From positions 124,001 through 188,000 of the forward strand of contig WELA01002856.1 of assembly GCA_009602735.1 (NCBI GenBank): a DNA stretch of 64,000 nt, in the 5' to 3' direction. Below, in pieces: positions 20,971-32,901 of the stretch. The notes beneath the pieces are model-generated. The model did no database searches. It was given only the letters and a program-made list of their open reading frames with translations, and was not told the DNA's origin. The translations under genes were made by a program, and so were the position numbers. The stretch's first letter is position 1, and every line of letters begins with the position of its first letter. Source of the stretch: Mesotaenium endlicherianum. Lineage: Eukaryota > Streptophyta > Zygnematophyceae > Zygnematales > Mesotaeniaceae.

Positions 20971-22251
20971 ATGGCCGATCCTCAAGACCAACAGCAAGCT
21001 TTGGAAGGAAGCCCTTCCTCTCCAAGACACCCTCTTCCAGCGCTGATGGGAGAGCCCACTCAAGAAAATCTGCAACAACAAGAAGCACCACAAGTAGGAG
21101 CACACCCTCCTCCAGCGTCCATGGGAGAGCCTACTCAAGGAAATCTGCAACAACAAGAAGCACCACAAGGAGGAGCACCGTCAAATCCCGTGGCAGCCGC
21201 TATAGCAAAGTTGACCCCACCACAAGGAGTTCCCGCAAATGAGTGGGCAGCCTTCCTAATGACCGTCCACAACCAAGTGGGCTTGGCCACCTATGAAGCA
21301 ACCGTGCAAGCGTCAAGAGAAGCTATGGCTGCCATGGTTGCCCCTATTGCGAGCAATGCTCAAAATCCAGCCCCGGCTCAAGCGCCTCCACAAGAGCCAA
21401 CGAGAGCAAGGAAACTCATCAAGCCCGGCAAACCCGACACTTTCAACCCCGGGAAAGGTGCCAACCTGAATTTATGGCTCTACCAAGTGGAGACGTACCT
21501 CGCGTTCCTTGAAGTACCCGAGGAGGACTACGTTCCCTTTGCCGTTACCTTACTTAGAGGAGCAGCAACATCATGGTGGCGTAACTATCAAGCGGCTATA
21601 TATCAAGCTATGGCGCACCCCATGCTCGGCCAAGAGCCCCCACCATCATATGCAAGATGGGCAGATTTTCGTGAGGCCCTCAAGAAGCAATTCATGCCCA
21701 TCAATGCGGAGAAGATTGCCCGAGGAAAGCTCCACCATCTCAAGCAAACGACGTCCGTTCAAGAGTATACATCCAGATTTCACGCCCTCACTCTTGAGAT
21801 CCCCAACATGTCTCTCGAGGAGAAGATTGACCGCTACATCTTTGGCCTCAAACCCAAGGTGGCAAAGGAAGTGGAGTTACGCGACTTGACGGACTTCTCA
21901 AAGATCATTGAAGTGGCCCAAAAGGTGGATACCTTGGATTTCAAGCACTCCGTGCCTTCATCTTCACGGGTACCGACGACGCGGGTGTACGCAGCCCCTT
22001 CCACATCCGAATCTGGACCCACACCCATGGAAATCGGAGTTATTAAAAGGGACCCCGCGGCTGCCCGGAAGAGTGGAAGACCCTCCAATGACACTTATGA
22101 TGCAAGAAACCAGCAAGGAGTGAAAGCAAGACTCTCCCCGGCTGAAAAAGAAGCTCTCATGACGGCTGGACTATGCTTTTATTGCAAGGAAAAGGGCCAT
22201 CGTGCACTTTCATGCCCCAAAAAGTTGTCAAAAAACGGACAGCGCCGGTAG
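20971..22251 (+). CDS. gag: Gag protein of element B
   Basis: 426 residues from the first ATG after the primer site (MADPQDQQQ). The N-terminal about 80 residues are Gln/Pro-rich with two repeats of [16 protein letters not shown]. A retrotransposon gag (capsid) region follows at about 150-345, with [17 protein letters not shown] and [19 protein letters not shown]. One CCHC zinc knuckle, C-x2-C-x4-H-x4-C ([14 protein letters not shown]), lies at about 402-415. Gag assembles the particle and the knuckle binds RNA. The frame is open throughout. The pol frame overlaps its last about 80 bases. Confidence 0.93.
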   Translation: MADPQDQQQALEGSPSSPRHPLPALMGEPTQENLQQQEAPQVGAHPPPASMGEPTQGNLQQQEAPQGGAPSNPVAAAIAKLTPPQGVPANEWAAFLMTVHNQVGLATYEATVQASREAMAAMVAPIASNAQNPAPAQAPPQEPTRARKLIKPGKPDTFNPGKGANLNLWLYQVETYLAFLEVPEEDYVPFAVTLLRGAATSWWRNYQAAIYQAMAHPMLGQEPPPSYARWADFREALKKQFMPINAEKIARGKLHHLKQTTSVQEYTSRFHALTLEIPNMSLEEKIDRYIFGLKPKVAKEVELRDLTDFSKIIEVAQKVDTLDFKHSVPSSSRVPTTRVYAAPSTSESGPTPMEIGVIKRDPAAARKSGRPSNDTYDARNQQGVKARLSPAEKEALMTAGLCFYCKEKGHRALSCPKKLSKNGQRR

Positions 22252-25200
22252 GCCAGGAGCCTACCACCCCAAGACCCACTTCACGAGAAGGCAACACGCC
22301 AAGTGAGGTGGAGACCCCCGTTGAAGACGACGTTCCAGCCCCAATGAGTTTGAGAGGTTACCTTGGAGGAGAGAAGGTCCACATCTTGGTGGATAGCGGA
22401 GCTCAAGGCAACTTCATTGCTGCAGATTTTGCCACCAAGCACGGTATTACTATGCGAACTCTTGACCACGACGAGGAGATTATGATGCCCGATGGATTCT
22501 CCTATACTACCCCTTCCAAGAAGACGTACCCCTTGGCACTCTCTATCAAGTCCTTCAAGGATAGAGTAGTGTTCTCCCCCATGCAATTGGGCAAGTACGA
22601 CGTCATCCTAGGGACGCCTTGGTTGACCAAGCACAACCCCCAAGTTGATTGGAGGACCGGTACTATCAAGATCAAGAATGACATCACTTCAAGAATCTGT
22701 ATTTTGCGCGCAATCCAGAATATCCAGACCCAAGACATCCAGAAGCCGGCACACGAGATACTATTGTCCGCCCTCCAACTCAAGAGACTTGTGAGGAAGG
22801 GACACGAGCTTCTTTTGGCCTTGATCACGCCAAAAGACATCAAGAAAGACATCGAGAGTCAAGAAGGCAGCCCCGTTCCCAAGGAGATACAAGAAGTCTT
22901 AGAGGACTACAAAGAAGTGTTCTCCCCGGAATTGCCCAAGGGCCTACCCCCCAAAAGATTCGTAGACCACAAGATAGAGTTGGAGCCCGGAAGCAAGCCC
23001 ATCTCTCGGCCTACGTTCAAAATGTCATACACGGAGCTAGACGAAGTCAAGAAGCAAATCAAGGAGCTACTGGAGCATGGCTTCATTCGACCTAGCAAGT
23101 CGCCATTTGGAGCCCCGGTGCTATTTGTCAAGAAGAAAGATGGTACCTTGAGGATGTGTGTGGACTATCGCGCCCTCAACAAGATCACCATCAAGAATCG
23201 ATACCCGCTGCCGCGCATGGATGAGCTCATGGACCGGCTGGTTGGAGCCAAGTACTTCACGAAGATTGACTTACGGAGCGGCTACCACCAGATTCGCATC
23301 GCAGAACCGGACATAGAGAAGACGGCATTCAGGACAAGATATGGACATTTTGAGTTCATGGTCCTGCCATTTGGACTCACCAACGCGCCAGCAACTTTCA
23401 TGACTATGATGAACACCATATTTCAGCCCATGTTGGACAGATTTGTGGTGGTATTCATCGATGACATCCTTATCTACAGCAAGACCCTTGAAGAGCATGC
23501 GAGACACTTGAAAGAAGTCCTTGAAGTATTGAAGCAAAACAAGCTATTTGCGAAGGAGTCAAAGTGCGAGTTTGCCAAACAAGAAGTGGAGTTCCTAGGT
23601 CTCCACGTGACTGCTGATGGCATCAAGATGGACCCCAAGAAGACCACGGTGGTGGAGGAATGGCCAACCCCCACGACCAAGAAAGAACTCCAGTCATTCT
23701 TGGGATTTGCCAATTGGTACAGAAAATTCATCCAAGGCTTCTCGCACATAGCAGCCCCCCTGACAGATCTACTCAAGAAGGACAGGCTATATACATGGAC
23801 CGAGAAAGAGGAAGAGGCATTTCAAGAGTTAAAGCGAAGATTGACCACATCCCCGGTGCTCACACTCCCAAGTCCAAACCCAGATTGGCCCTTCCACGTC
23901 ATCACCGATGCATCTTCCTATGCAATAGGAGCAATCCTGCTTCAAGACCAAGGCAAGGGACTGCAGCCCATCGCCTACGAGTCAAGGAAGCTAAATCCAG
24001 CCGAGCAAAATTATACAACCACGGAGCGAGAGGCATTGGCGATTGTACATGCCTTGAAGGTTTGGCGCTGCTACGTTGAAGGACGCAAAGTACTGGTCAC
24101 CACGGACCACGAGGCGTTAAAGCACCTCCAAACGCAGCCGTATCTCTCAAGGAGACAAGCAAGATGGAGCGGATACTTGCAACAATACAACATCACGATT
24201 CAGTACCAGCCCGGCAAGACAAACCCGGCTGACCCCCTCTCAAGACTGCAATTAAATGCAGTGATGGTATCCCTGAAGACAGATCTGGAAGCTCGATTTT
24301 CAGCCGCCTATGAAAGAGACCCTTACTACAAGAACGGAGAAGCAGCCTTGGACCCATGCAAGAAGCAAGAAGGCAATTATTGGGTGAGGCAAGATACGGG
24401 CCAGAGATGTGTTCCTAATGACATAGACCTCCGGCTCTTGCTTCTACGAGAAGCACACGACAACCCTCTTGGAGGACACTTTGGAATCCTAAGGACCACG
24501 GGCGTTCTAGCTAGGACTTATTGTTGGCCAGGCATGTCTAAGCAAGTCAAGGAGTACTGCAGGAGCTGTGACACATGCCAAAGAATCAAGCCATCATCGC
24601 AAAAGGCGGGAGGACTCCTCCAACCACTACCAATCCCCGAAAGACAATGGACGGACATCTCAATGGACCTTATCGTGGACTTGCCCGTGACACCTCGAGG
24701 CCATAATGCAATACTCACGGTGGTGGACAGACTTACCAAGATGGCTCATTTTATTCCCACGACGACTAAGGCTACAGCACCACAACTTGCAAGACTCATC
24801 TTTGACAACATCTTCCGACTCCATGGACTACCATCAAGAATTGTGTCAGATAGAGATCCAAGATTCACAAGCCATTTCTGGAAAAATCTCTTCAAGAACT
24901 TGGGTACATCGCTGGATATGTCTACTGCCTACCACCCACAATCAGATGGGCAAACCGAGCGTATGAATCGTACCCTAAAGACCTCTCTAAAGGCCTACGT
25001 GTCTACCCTCGAGCAAGACTGGGACATGTACTTGACCCCCCTCGAGTTTGCCTACAACAACACTACGCAGGCCTCTACCCAAGAGTCCCCATTCTTCCTC
25101 AACTATGGCTTCCATCCGACCACGCCACTGAGCTTCACGGCTGGCCATGATGAAGTACCTGCAGCCACAGATTTTATGGAGACATTAGAAGCAGCCCTTA

Positions 25201-25838
25201 CAGCAGCGAAGAAAGCTCTACAACACGCGCAAGATGCTCAAGCAAGAGTGGCGAACAGATCCAGAAGAGAAATTACGTACAGAGTGGGTGACAACGTGTT
25301 ACTATCATCCAAGAACATTTCCCTGAACAACAGGCCTGCCGGCAGCAAGTTCTCTCCCAAGTATTTGGGACCCTTCAAGATTATCCAGCAAGTCAACCCT
25401 GTTGCTTTCAAGCTAGAACTTCCCCAGACTAAACACATCGACCCCGTATTCCACGCTTCCCTCTTCAAGCCATATGTGCAACCCGACAACAAGTTCCCAG
25501 GACGTGTGACAACCCCACCAGCCCCAACAATAGTGGATGATCATTTGGAGTACAAAGTGGAAGACATAGTGGCTATGAGAAATTTCAGGAGACAGCAGCA
25601 ATACTTGATCAAGTGGAAAGGATATCCAGATTCGGAGAATAGTTGGGTGGCGGCGCACTACCTTGACAAAGTTCAGAGAAAGTTGAAGCGCTTCCATGCC
25701 GACAACCCCCATCTTGGACCAGCCCCAAGTCTCTCTACTAGAAGCCCAGAGACTTCAGGGAGGCAGCCTGCCACCATCAAGAAGCAGCAGAAGACCCCTT
25801 GGAGGCAGCCTGCAAGAACCCCAAAGAGGAAAAATTGA
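22173..25838 (+). CDS. pol: Pol polyprotein of element B (protease, RT, RNase H, integrase, chromodomain)
   Basis: An open frame of 1,221 codons that overlaps gag in the -1 frame. Domains at rough residues: aspartic protease ([10 protein letters not shown], about 70), reverse transcriptase ([19 protein letters not shown], about 320; [19 protein letters not shown], about 428), RNase H ([14 protein letters not shown], about 578; TDHEALKHL), integrase zinc-binding ([10 protein letters not shown], then CDTCQRIK, about 750-800), catalytic core with [20 protein letters not shown] and [13 protein letters not shown] (about 830-930), GPY/F region ([17 protein letters not shown], about 1065) and a chromodomain ([13 protein letters not shown], then LIKWKGY, about 1125-1172). 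It is probably made as a Gag-Pol product by recoding in the overlap, as in relatives. Confidence 0.95.
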   Translation: MLLLQGKGPSCTFMPQKVVKKRTAPVGQEPTTPRPTSREGNTPSEVETPVEDDVPAPMSLRGYLGGEKVHILVDSGAQGNFIAADFATKHGITMRTLDHDEEIMMPDGFSYTTPSKKTYPLALSIKSFKDRVVFSPMQLGKYDVILGTPWLTKHNPQVDWRTGTIKIKNDITSRICILRAIQNIQTQDIQKPAHEILLSALQLKRLVRKGHELLLALITPKDIKKDIESQEGSPVPKEIQEVLEDYKEVFSPELPKGLPPKRFVDHKIELEPGSKPISRPTFKMSYTELDEVKKQIKELLEHGFIRPSKSPFGAPVLFVKKKDGTLRMCVDYRALNKITIKNRYPLPRMDELMDRLVGAKYFTKIDLRSGYHQIRIAEPDIEKTAFRTRYGHFEFMVLPFGLTNAPATFMTMMNTIFQPMLDRFVVVFIDDILIYSKTLEEHARHLKEVLEVLKQNKLFAKESKCEFAKQEVEFLGLHVTADGIKMDPKKTTVVEEWPTPTTKKELQSFLGFANWYRKFIQGFSHIAAPLTDLLKKDRLYTWTEKEEEAFQELKRRLTTSPVLTLPSPNPDWPFHVITDASSYAIGAILLQDQGKGLQPIAYESRKLNPAEQNYTTTEREALAIVHALKVWRCYVEGRKVLVTTDHEALKHLQTQPYLSRRQARWSGYLQQYNITIQYQPGKTNPADPLSRLQLNAVMVSLKTDLEARFSAAYERDPYYKNGEAALDPCKKQEGNYWVRQDTGQRCVPNDIDLRLLLLREAHDNPLGGHFGILRTTGVLARTYCWPGMSKQVKEYCRSCDTCQRIKPSSQKAGGLLQPLPIPERQWTDISMDLIVDLPVTPRGHNAILTVVDRLTKMAHFIPTTTKATAPQLARLIFDNIFRLHGLPSRIVSDRDPRFTSHFWKNLFKNLGTSLDMSTAYHPQSDGQTERMNRTLKTSLKAYVSTLEQDWDMYLTPLEFAYNNTTQASTQESPFFLNYGFHPTTPLSFTAGHDEVPAATDFMETLEAALTAAKKALQHAQDAQARVANRSRREITYRVGDNVLLSSKNISLNNRPAGSKFSPKYLGPFKIIQQVNPVAFKLELPQTKHIDPVFHASLFKPYVQPDNKFPGRVTTPPAPTIVDDHLEYKVEDIVAMRNFRRQQQYLIKWKGYPDSENSWVAAHYLDKVQRKLKRFHADNPHLGPAPSLSTRSPETSGRQPATIKKQQKTPWRQPARTPKRKN
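22230..22236 (+). promoter_or_regulatory. Candidate -1 recoding heptamer in the gag-pol overlap of B
   Basis: A-AAA-AAC lies in the gag frame 15 bases before the gag stop, inside the stretch where gag and pol overlap. This is the classic slippery form used by retroviruses and many LTR elements to make Gag-Pol. I did not assess a downstream RNA fold. Confidence 0.6.
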
Positions 25839-26607
25839 CATTAGACACTTTTCTCTTCTTGCAGTTTCTGGACAGAAAGCTAAAACTGCTACTGGTGATA
25901 GGTCTCTGCATGATAAATTTTGAAAATTTACCTGGCTGTAGTCCATCAGTAGCCAATCATTTGGAGTCCAAGTTTGCTTAATTTGGAGCACTGGTGAGAG
26001 AGATATCATGCTCTAAGTAGAAGGGGGTCAGGCTGCTGGCATTGTTAGGGCAGAATATGCCTTCTGACATTGTGCCCTCCCCTGAACTTGGAATGCTCTG
26101 AAACTCAAGACTCTGGTAGAACATCTTACAGCGCCCATTTTGAGACTTACTTTGCAGAATTTGGAGAAGTATAGAAGGACTTATGATTTTCAGAAGTTTC
26201 TGCACAGATTTGGAGGAGTGCCTACTCTCTCAGCTCTCAACGACACTCCAGAAATTAGAATGCTCTCAAATTTGGTGACCCGGTAGAGTTCTCCGACGCA
26301 GTCCGTCTAGCACTCGAATTTTCAGATTTGGAGCAGTTCCGTGGCCGCTATGAATTGTTGAGTTTGTGGCAGATTCTGGGCCAACTTGTACAATTTTCTT
26401 TATCGTTAAGGAGTAGGCTAGCCAATAAGGTCACACCACCTACGACCTTGCCTAGTCTACCTTACATGTGTAGCACCTGACTTGGCGCCTTTGACTAGTC
26501 CTCTTCACATGTGTGGCATCTGACTTGAAACTGTTGACTAGTTTGCTCCACATGTGTAAGACCTGACTTGACGCGCCGAGACGTCGCTTTTTCTATCGGG
26601 GGGGTGA
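25839..26607 (+). other. 3' untranslated region of element B
   Basis: About 770 bp between the pol stop and the 3' LTR with no credible ORF. It contains a 43-bp tandem repeat (26464-26574) and ends in a run of G (CTATCGGGGGGG, about 26594-26605), the likely polypurine tract. Confidence 0.7.
26464..26574 (+). repeat. 43-bp tandem repeat, about 2.6 units
   Basis: Units begin ACATGTGT at 26464, 26507 and 26550 and share CTGACTTG and TTGACTAGT. Located in the B 3' untranslated region. Confidence 0.8.
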
Positions 26608-27110
26608 TGTAGTGATTTGAGTTATTATATATTAGTTTGCATATGTTTAATGTTTTCAAATATATTTGGAGTAGTATTGTGTGGAGTCAAGTGTGAATAG
26701 GTACTCTAGTAACTTGGTTCATGTCCTTTGAACCTTCCAAGGCATTTTCGAAGTTTGAGGAAAGACCTAGAAGAACTCCATGTGGCAAAAGTCAAATGTG
26801 CCATTTTTAGGTCAAAAGGGCATTGTGTACATTATTCTAGAAAGAGGTGGCAAGTTTTGGGATGTGTTGGGTGCCAACACATCAACATACACTTTCCTAG
26901 AAATTACTTATGTAGCAAGTATATAAACAAGAGGTAGAACATAGAAAGAGATTCAAGAATCACTCTTGTACTTGCCAAAATCCAGAAATATATTAACTTT
27001 CAAGAAGCCATCTCTCTTTCAAGAAGCTACCACTTGTGTTCAAAGATCCTTGTCTTGAATAGATAAAGTATTCTGTTTTACTAAGTACTTTATCTATCTG
27101 TTTCACTACA
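26608..27110 (+). repeat. 3' LTR of element B
   Basis: 503 bp, TGTAGTGATTTGAG to TTTCACTACA, followed by TACAG. Confidence 0.95.
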
Positions 27111-27266
27111 TACAGCTTGAAGACTGGCCTACCATATGTAGCAATGAAGGATAAGCCTTTAGGAAGCACCCTCTTAGACAAAGAGGTCACACGAGTAGAA
27201 CAGTGGGAGAAGAAGCAACTAAAGCACATAGAGATTTCTGGGTGCACCCTAGTATTAGATGGGTGG
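27111..27266 (+). pseudogene. hAT transposase segment between B and A1
   Basis: Reads LKTGLPYVAMKDKPLGSTLL and EKKQLKHIEISGCTLVLDGW, the stretch of plant hAT transposases that leads into the catalytic core (the LDGWTD motif supplies the first acidic residue). It continues the frame left at 20430 and is cut again at 27267 inside the DGW codons. Confidence 0.85.
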
Positions 27267-28010
27267 TGTAAGGTCATAGGTTTATAAAGTGCATTCTTGA
27301 GTTTCATGAAAGTATGTTAAAATTGTATAGTAGTGTAGAGTGCATTTTTGTGGTCATTTTGATATAAAGTTCATCGAATTTGGTCAAGTATTGAGAGAGT
27401 TATGGATTTCCGAAGTTTAATTAGTTTTGAGGTCGGTTGACGACTGTTCTTAATTTGCGGTGAGCGCGACCGTCGGATTGACCGACAGCGTCGAGCGATC
27501 TGGCCCGTTAGAATGAACTCGAACCTTCACGTAAGTTCGGCTGACGCGGAGTGCCGACTAGGTCGATTTACCTAGAAGTTTCGATTTAGCCTAGCGCGTC
27601 TAAGATAGAATATTCTAGAAATGTCGATGCATGTATATGGACGTCAATTCGGCCCGACACGTCAGATTAGACTGATCCGGCTTACTCACGAATATTCTGG
27701 AAGGGACGATTTGACGAACACTTAGGAAAATCCGTAGCTTTTTCCTAGGGAGGAGCACTTAGGCAGAAAATTATAAATAGGCATAACTTCTTTGTTTCTT
27801 ATCAATTTTCACTTCTGTAAATTTCTACGGATTTGTAATGACAAGGCCTTTCATCCTACATCATTTGTGAGCAGTTTCTTCCTACTCAAAATGTTGAGTA
27901 TTTTTCTTAAGCTTTGTTAGTGATATGCCGCTGCACTCTCTAGTATGATGGCAACTAGTTCCTTTCCTCGTGAGTCACTACGCTTGCACTAGGGCACTTT
28001 GCCCTTTTCA
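27267..28010 (+). repeat. 5' LTR of A1
   Basis: 744 bp, TGTAAGGTCATAGG to GCCCTTTTCA. A TATAAATA box at 27772-27779 is conserved in all family A LTRs here. Confidence 0.95.
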
Positions 28011-28012
28011 TC

Positions 28013-28024
28013 TGGTATCGGAGC
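28013..28024 (+). promoter_or_regulatory. Primer binding site of A1
   Basis: TGGTATCGGAGC two bases after the LTR. Initiator Met tRNA type. Confidence 0.85.
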
Positions 28025-28048
28025 TGGGCTAGTTTGCATATTATATTA

Positions 28049-29078
28049 TGGAGTCGCAGTCGGCAGCTGGAGGAGGCGAACATGTCGAGCATGTTGAGCG
28101 CGCCGGGCAACAGGCAGCACCAACGATGACTAGAGAGCAATAAGAAATGCAGGCTATGCTAAGGCAAATGGCAAATGCAATTGGAGGAGAAATCTACACC
28201 CAGTTTCAACAAAATATGCGCGCGGAGGTGGAGAGAATGGTGCGAATTGTTATGGGGAACGCCGCTTCGACGAGTTCGGCACCTGCACCCGTTGTACCAC
28301 CAATTCATGTTAATCCAGTGGTGCAACCATTTATTCCACCCGCATCAGGAGTGCGTGCGCCTAAGCCTGAAGTTTATACTGGAGAGCGTGGATCGCCGCC
28401 TGTTCATTGATGGATTTTTGGAGTGAAGAAGTTTATGGAGTATTCTGCGCTCACGCCCGACAGGCAAGTCGCCTTTGTCATAACCTTGCTGCAGAAGAGT
28501 GCTGGAGCTTGGTATGAACGAGAAGAGCAGCTGTCTGGGGTTCCTGCTACTGTTGATCAGCTATTTGAAGGCTTGAAGAGCCAATTTTCAAGCTATTGCA
28601 CCCGAGGCTACCGCTCGAGATCTATTGGTGCGCCTTCGTCAGCGAGGAAGCGTTCAGGAGTATGTTTCGCGCTTCAAAGAGCTGGTGCTTCAATGCCCAT
28701 CCATGCACGAGTTGGAGATGATGGACAAGTTCAAGAGGGGACTCAAGCCAACTGTGGCCAAGGAAGTGGCGCTCAAGGACCCTACCAGTCTTGGAGAAAT
28801 GATGGCATTGGCAACAAGGGTCGACGCTGTGGAGTATAGTCAGAGGCAGTTCGGCAGCCACAACTTTGGAGGATATCGACACTTTGGATCTCAAGCGCCA
28901 AGCACGACTGTTCAAGGTTCAGTACCCATGGAGTTGGGACTTGTGCAGTACCAGCGCAAGCAGCAGCATTTCAAGCCGAGAGGACTTTGCTATAGTTGCG
29001 GCAAGTTTGGACATCTGGCTCAAGACTGTCATGTGAAGGCGAAGCAACCTCAACAGCAGGAAAAAGGAGGACGCCAGT
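28049..29078 (+). pseudogene. A1 gag remnant
   Basis: From an ATG shortly after the primer site (MESQSAAGGGEHVEHVERAG). The order is an N-terminal Gln/Met-rich helix, a Pro/Val-rich linker, a capsid region (KKFMEYSALT; LFEGLK; LRQRGSVQEYVSRFKELVLQ) and a CCHC knuckle, CYSCGKFGHLAQDC, near 28990-29030. It is a close relative of A2 gag at 34529-35480. Broken fossil. Confidence 0.85.
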
Positions 29079-30138
29079 AAGTCGTTCTGGGGTGTCTACT
29101 GGCGTGAAGACGAGAACTCACAAGGAGGATATCCCCAGGAGCCTGCCGAGAAGCAAAGGACGAGACGTTGACAAGCCTATCATCGTGGAAGGAGTGGTCG
29201 ACGGCAACAAGGCGAAGTGTATGGTCGACAGTGGCGCAAGTGCAAACTTTGTGCTCAAGAAGCTGGTGAAAGAGTGGCGAGTCCCTGTGCAGAAGCATTA
29301 TGAGCCTAAGGAGGCAATTTTGGCAAATGGGCAGAGACTCAAGTGTGGTGCACCTACGGAAGCTATTCACGTGGAAGTAGCGGGGCACCAGAGAACTGGA
29401 GTTATGGAGCAGGCAGAGTTAGGTCACCATGAGGTGATATTGGGCCGATCATGGCTCAGAAAAGCCAACCCTCAAGTGCACTGGAGCACAGGACAAGTGA
29501 AAGTCCAAGGGCGTGATGGTCGAATGGAGACAGCGAAACAGGTGGAGGTAGATACGACCACAAGTAACTGTCTTCTGTCGAGCTTGCAAGTTAAGAAGCT
29601 ATGCAGGGCGAATCAGGTGAAGGAGATGTACCTTGTTTCGGTGGCCCTAGCCAGGTCATCAGATGGAGCAAGCGTGAATCCTAACAGCCTGGGCGAATGT
29701 ACATCGCCGGAGGAGCAAGTAGTGGTGTCTGATCTCCCTGCTCAGAAGGAGCAGAGCCCAACTGCTCAAGAGAAGAAGCCTGCTGAGATGCCTGCCTAGA
29801 TTAAGGCGCTGTTGGAGGAGTTCAAGAACGTATTTCCTAAGGAGCTACCTACAGGATTACCTCCACAGAGAGCTATGGAGCACAAGATCGAGTTGGAACC
29901 AGGGAGCAAGCCACCAGTGAGACCGGCCTATCGACAATCGTTTGCATTTGAGGAAGGTGTTGGAGGTCTTGAGAGATCAGAAGCTGTATGGGAAGATGAG
30001 CAAGTGCGACTTCTGTTTCAAGCAAGTCAAGTTTCTTGGACATATAGTGGGAGCTAAAGGAGTCAAGGGGGAGCAGAAGAAGGTGCAAGCAGTCAGAGAT
30101 TGGCCGGTGCCTGCTGATATTCATCAACTTATGAGTTT
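29079..30138 (+). pseudogene. A1 protease and start of RT
   Basis: Aspartic protease landmark [18 protein letters not shown] near 29220-29275 and a [15 protein letters not shown] segment, then the pre-RT linker ([20 protein letters not shown]) near 29850. The RT region here is much shorter than in A2. The part ends at the inserted solo C LTR. Broken fossil. Confidence 0.8.
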
Positions 30139-30859
30139 TGAAATGAATCGACTTACCAAATAAGCGATTAACAATTAATGAAGATCTTTATATCAGCAAG
30201 TAATCTTGATGGCGATTTCCGTTAGCTGGTTAAACGGCGAAGGACAATACACTAGCAGTGAATAATACTCGTAAGTCAAATGCGAGTAACCTAGCATCAA
30301 TGATGCAAATCAGTGAACTCATACATAAGCAAGGTTAGAAGACAGTGCGTATCAATGGCTTCTCGCCTTGGATTCAGATCTCTCTCAGTAAGCTGTACAG
30401 GAGAGTTGGCCTCGTTTCCAAATGCCGAACTCGAGAGCAATGTCTAGCGTATGTACATGGAATGAGTTTACTGTTCAACGGTCAGTGCGATGGCACCGCC
30501 TACCCGGGAGTTAACCACGTTGGTAGGACCTCGGTTAACCAAATCCACCGCCATCTCCCATCATCCCGAATCGCCATCCATCATAGGGATGTCATGTGGC
30601 CATTCATCTAGCATACCACACTTAGATGCATATTGAGGCAGTTCGCTGCTACCGAGTACGGAAGTCAGCTGGCTGTCAAAGAATGTGTCAGCAAGCTGAC
30701 TTAAGGTGGCCTCAGCCTGCTACTTCCGGCCAAGTCATTAAATTGATATTAAGTATAAAGTCCAGCAGACTGATTATTAACTAGAGTTCAGCAGGCTGAA
30801 CTTATTTAACTATATTATTTAAATGAATATTATATCGACCAGTATACTGATTCATTACA
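30139..30859 (-). mobile_element. Solo LTR, family C, reverse, TSD AGTTT, inside A1
   Basis: TGAAATGAATCGACTTACC to GATTCATTACA, 721 bp, with perfect AGTTT on both sides (30134-30138, 30860-30864). Same orientation and same duplicated bases as the solo C LTR at 11493-12211. Confidence 0.95.
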
Positions 30860-32901
30860 AGTTTCCTCGGCATGGCGAATTATTATCGACGTTTCATTGA
30901 AGGATATGCCAAGGTGTGTGCACCGCTGACGGACATGTTGAAGAAGCTAGAGAAGTGGCTGTGGGGTGACAAGGAGCAGCAAGCCTTCGAGAAGATTAAA
31001 GAGCTGTTGACACAGGCACCTGTGTTGGCAATTGCCAGTCCAGAGCTTCCTTTCACCATCATCACGGACGCCTCAAATTTCGCAGTGGGGGCCAATTTTC
31101 TCTAGGACCAAGGCAAAGGATGAGTCCTGCAGAGCAGAACTATGCAGCACACGAGCGAGAGATGTTGGCCATTATCCAGGCTTTGAGGATTTGGCGATGT
31201 TATGTGGACGGCCGGAAGGTGTTTATCAAGACCGACCACAAGAGCTTGGAGAAGTTTATGACGCAACCAACGTTGACACCAAGACAGGCAAGGTGGATGG
31301 AGTTTCTGCAACAGTTCGACCACAAGATTGAGTACTTACCTGGGAAGATCAACCCTGCAGACGCTTTATCCAGGAGGTGTGACCTTGCAGCTGTCTCAGT
31401 CATCAAGGAGAATATGGACTTCAAGGAGAAGCTTCAAAAAGGTTATGAGGAGGACCCACAGTTTGCTGATGGTGGAGCAGCGGAGTTCAACGCGAGTATG
31501 CAGAAGAAGGACGGCATATGGTATTATGGTGATTCCAAGAGAGTGGTGGTACCTGACATCAAGGAGCTACGAGACTTACTACTTGCGGAGCATCATGACT
31601 GCTTATATGCTGGACACTTTGGAAGCGAGAAGACGGCAAGCGTGCTGAAGCGGGAATACTACTGGAGAAATATGGACAAGGACATCGAGGAGTGGATCAG
31701 GAGTTGCGATGCGTGCCAGAGAAACAAGACACCAAATCAAAAGAAGGGAGGTACATTGCGGCCCCTGCCTATTCCAGAGTATCCTTGGGAGCAGATTGCT
31801 ATGGACTTCATCACATCGTTACCAGTCAGTGGTCAAGGGCACGATGCAGTATGGGTAGTGTCTGACAGACTCAGCAAGATGGCTCACTTCATTCCCATGA
31901 AGGAGACTTCTACGGCAGCAGATGTGGCACGGCTATTCTTTGATCATATTTTTAGGCTACATGGGTTGCCGAAGGTGATTGTTTCAGATCGAGATCCAAG
32001 GTTTACTAGCAACTTTTGGCGGTCATTGTTTACTTTGATGGGGACCAAGCTGAGTATGAGCACTTCCTATCACCCTCAGACAGATGGGCAGAGTGAGAGG
32101 CTCAACAGAACTCTGCAAGAGGTGCTCAGGAGTTTCACTATGGAAGACCCTTCAGAGTGGGACAAGAAGCTACCAGGGTTGGAGTTTGCCTACAACAACA
32201 GCATGCAGGGATCGACCAAGCAGTCACCATTCGCTATGGTTTATGGGAGAGAAGTATATCATCCAGGGAACATCTTGTTGGAGAAGGCCAAGGAGACTCA
32301 GGTTCCTACTACACAAGCTTTTATGGAGCAGATGGCCAAGACTTGGGATATGGCGAAGACGTGTATTCGGAAGGCACAGGAAGAGCAGGTCAAGCATGCT
32401 AACAAGCACAGGAGGGAAGTGACATTCCATGTGGGCGACAAAGTACTCTTGTCCACAGAGAACCTACCTTTCACAGGCAAGAGGAAACTGCGGGCACGGT
32501 TTACAGGTCCCTTTGTAGTGCTCAAGCAGGTGAATCCAGTGGCCTACAAGTTGGAACTTCCTTCAGGCTGGCGTATCCATGATGTGTTCCATGTCAGTTG
32601 TCTACGGCCATACGTTGACCCGAATGAAGGACATCCAGGACGACTACCTACACCGCCACCACCGGTCGAGATCGATGATGTATTGGAGTATGAAGTGGAG
32701 GCGATTGTCGGCGATCGACGAGTCAAGCGAGGTCAACGATTTGTCCAAGAGTATCTGGTCAAGTGGAAAGGCTACCATGCGGACGACAACACTTGGGAGC
32801 CAGAGGCCAACTTGACTCATTGTAAGAGTAAGTTGAGACGTTATCTGCAGAATGCGTCGAGGACGTCGCATCTTGAGGAGGGGGATGATGTAAGGTCATA
32901 G
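30860..32901 (+). pseudogene. A1 RT end, RNase H, integrase and chromodomain
   Basis: After the solo LTR come the RT connection ([19 protein letters not shown]), RNase H ([30 protein letters not shown]), integrase zinc-binding ([24 protein letters not shown]), core ([34 protein letters not shown]), a GPY/F region (ARFTGPFVVLKQVNPVAYKL) and a chromodomain ([31 protein letters not shown]). The segment from about 31120 is one long open stretch whose stop lies 11-13 bases inside the 3' LTR, so the last codons and the purine tract (GAGGAGGGGGATGA) overlap. Confidence 0.9.

Larger units (their letters stand above)
20431..27110 (+). mobile_element. LTR element B: Ty3/gypsy chromovirus, looks whole, TSD TACAG
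   Basis: A 6,680-bp element with LTRs at 20431-20933 and 26608-27110, a perfect target duplication TACAG (20426-20430, 27111-27115), a Met-tRNA primer site, a full gag frame, a full pol frame overlapping it, and a G-rich polypurine tract. The two LTRs differ at a small number of sites (a few per cent by eye), so the insertion is fairly recent but not brand new. It lies inside the hAT transposase gene, in the same orientation. It is the best-preserved LTR element in the window. Confidence 0.95.
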
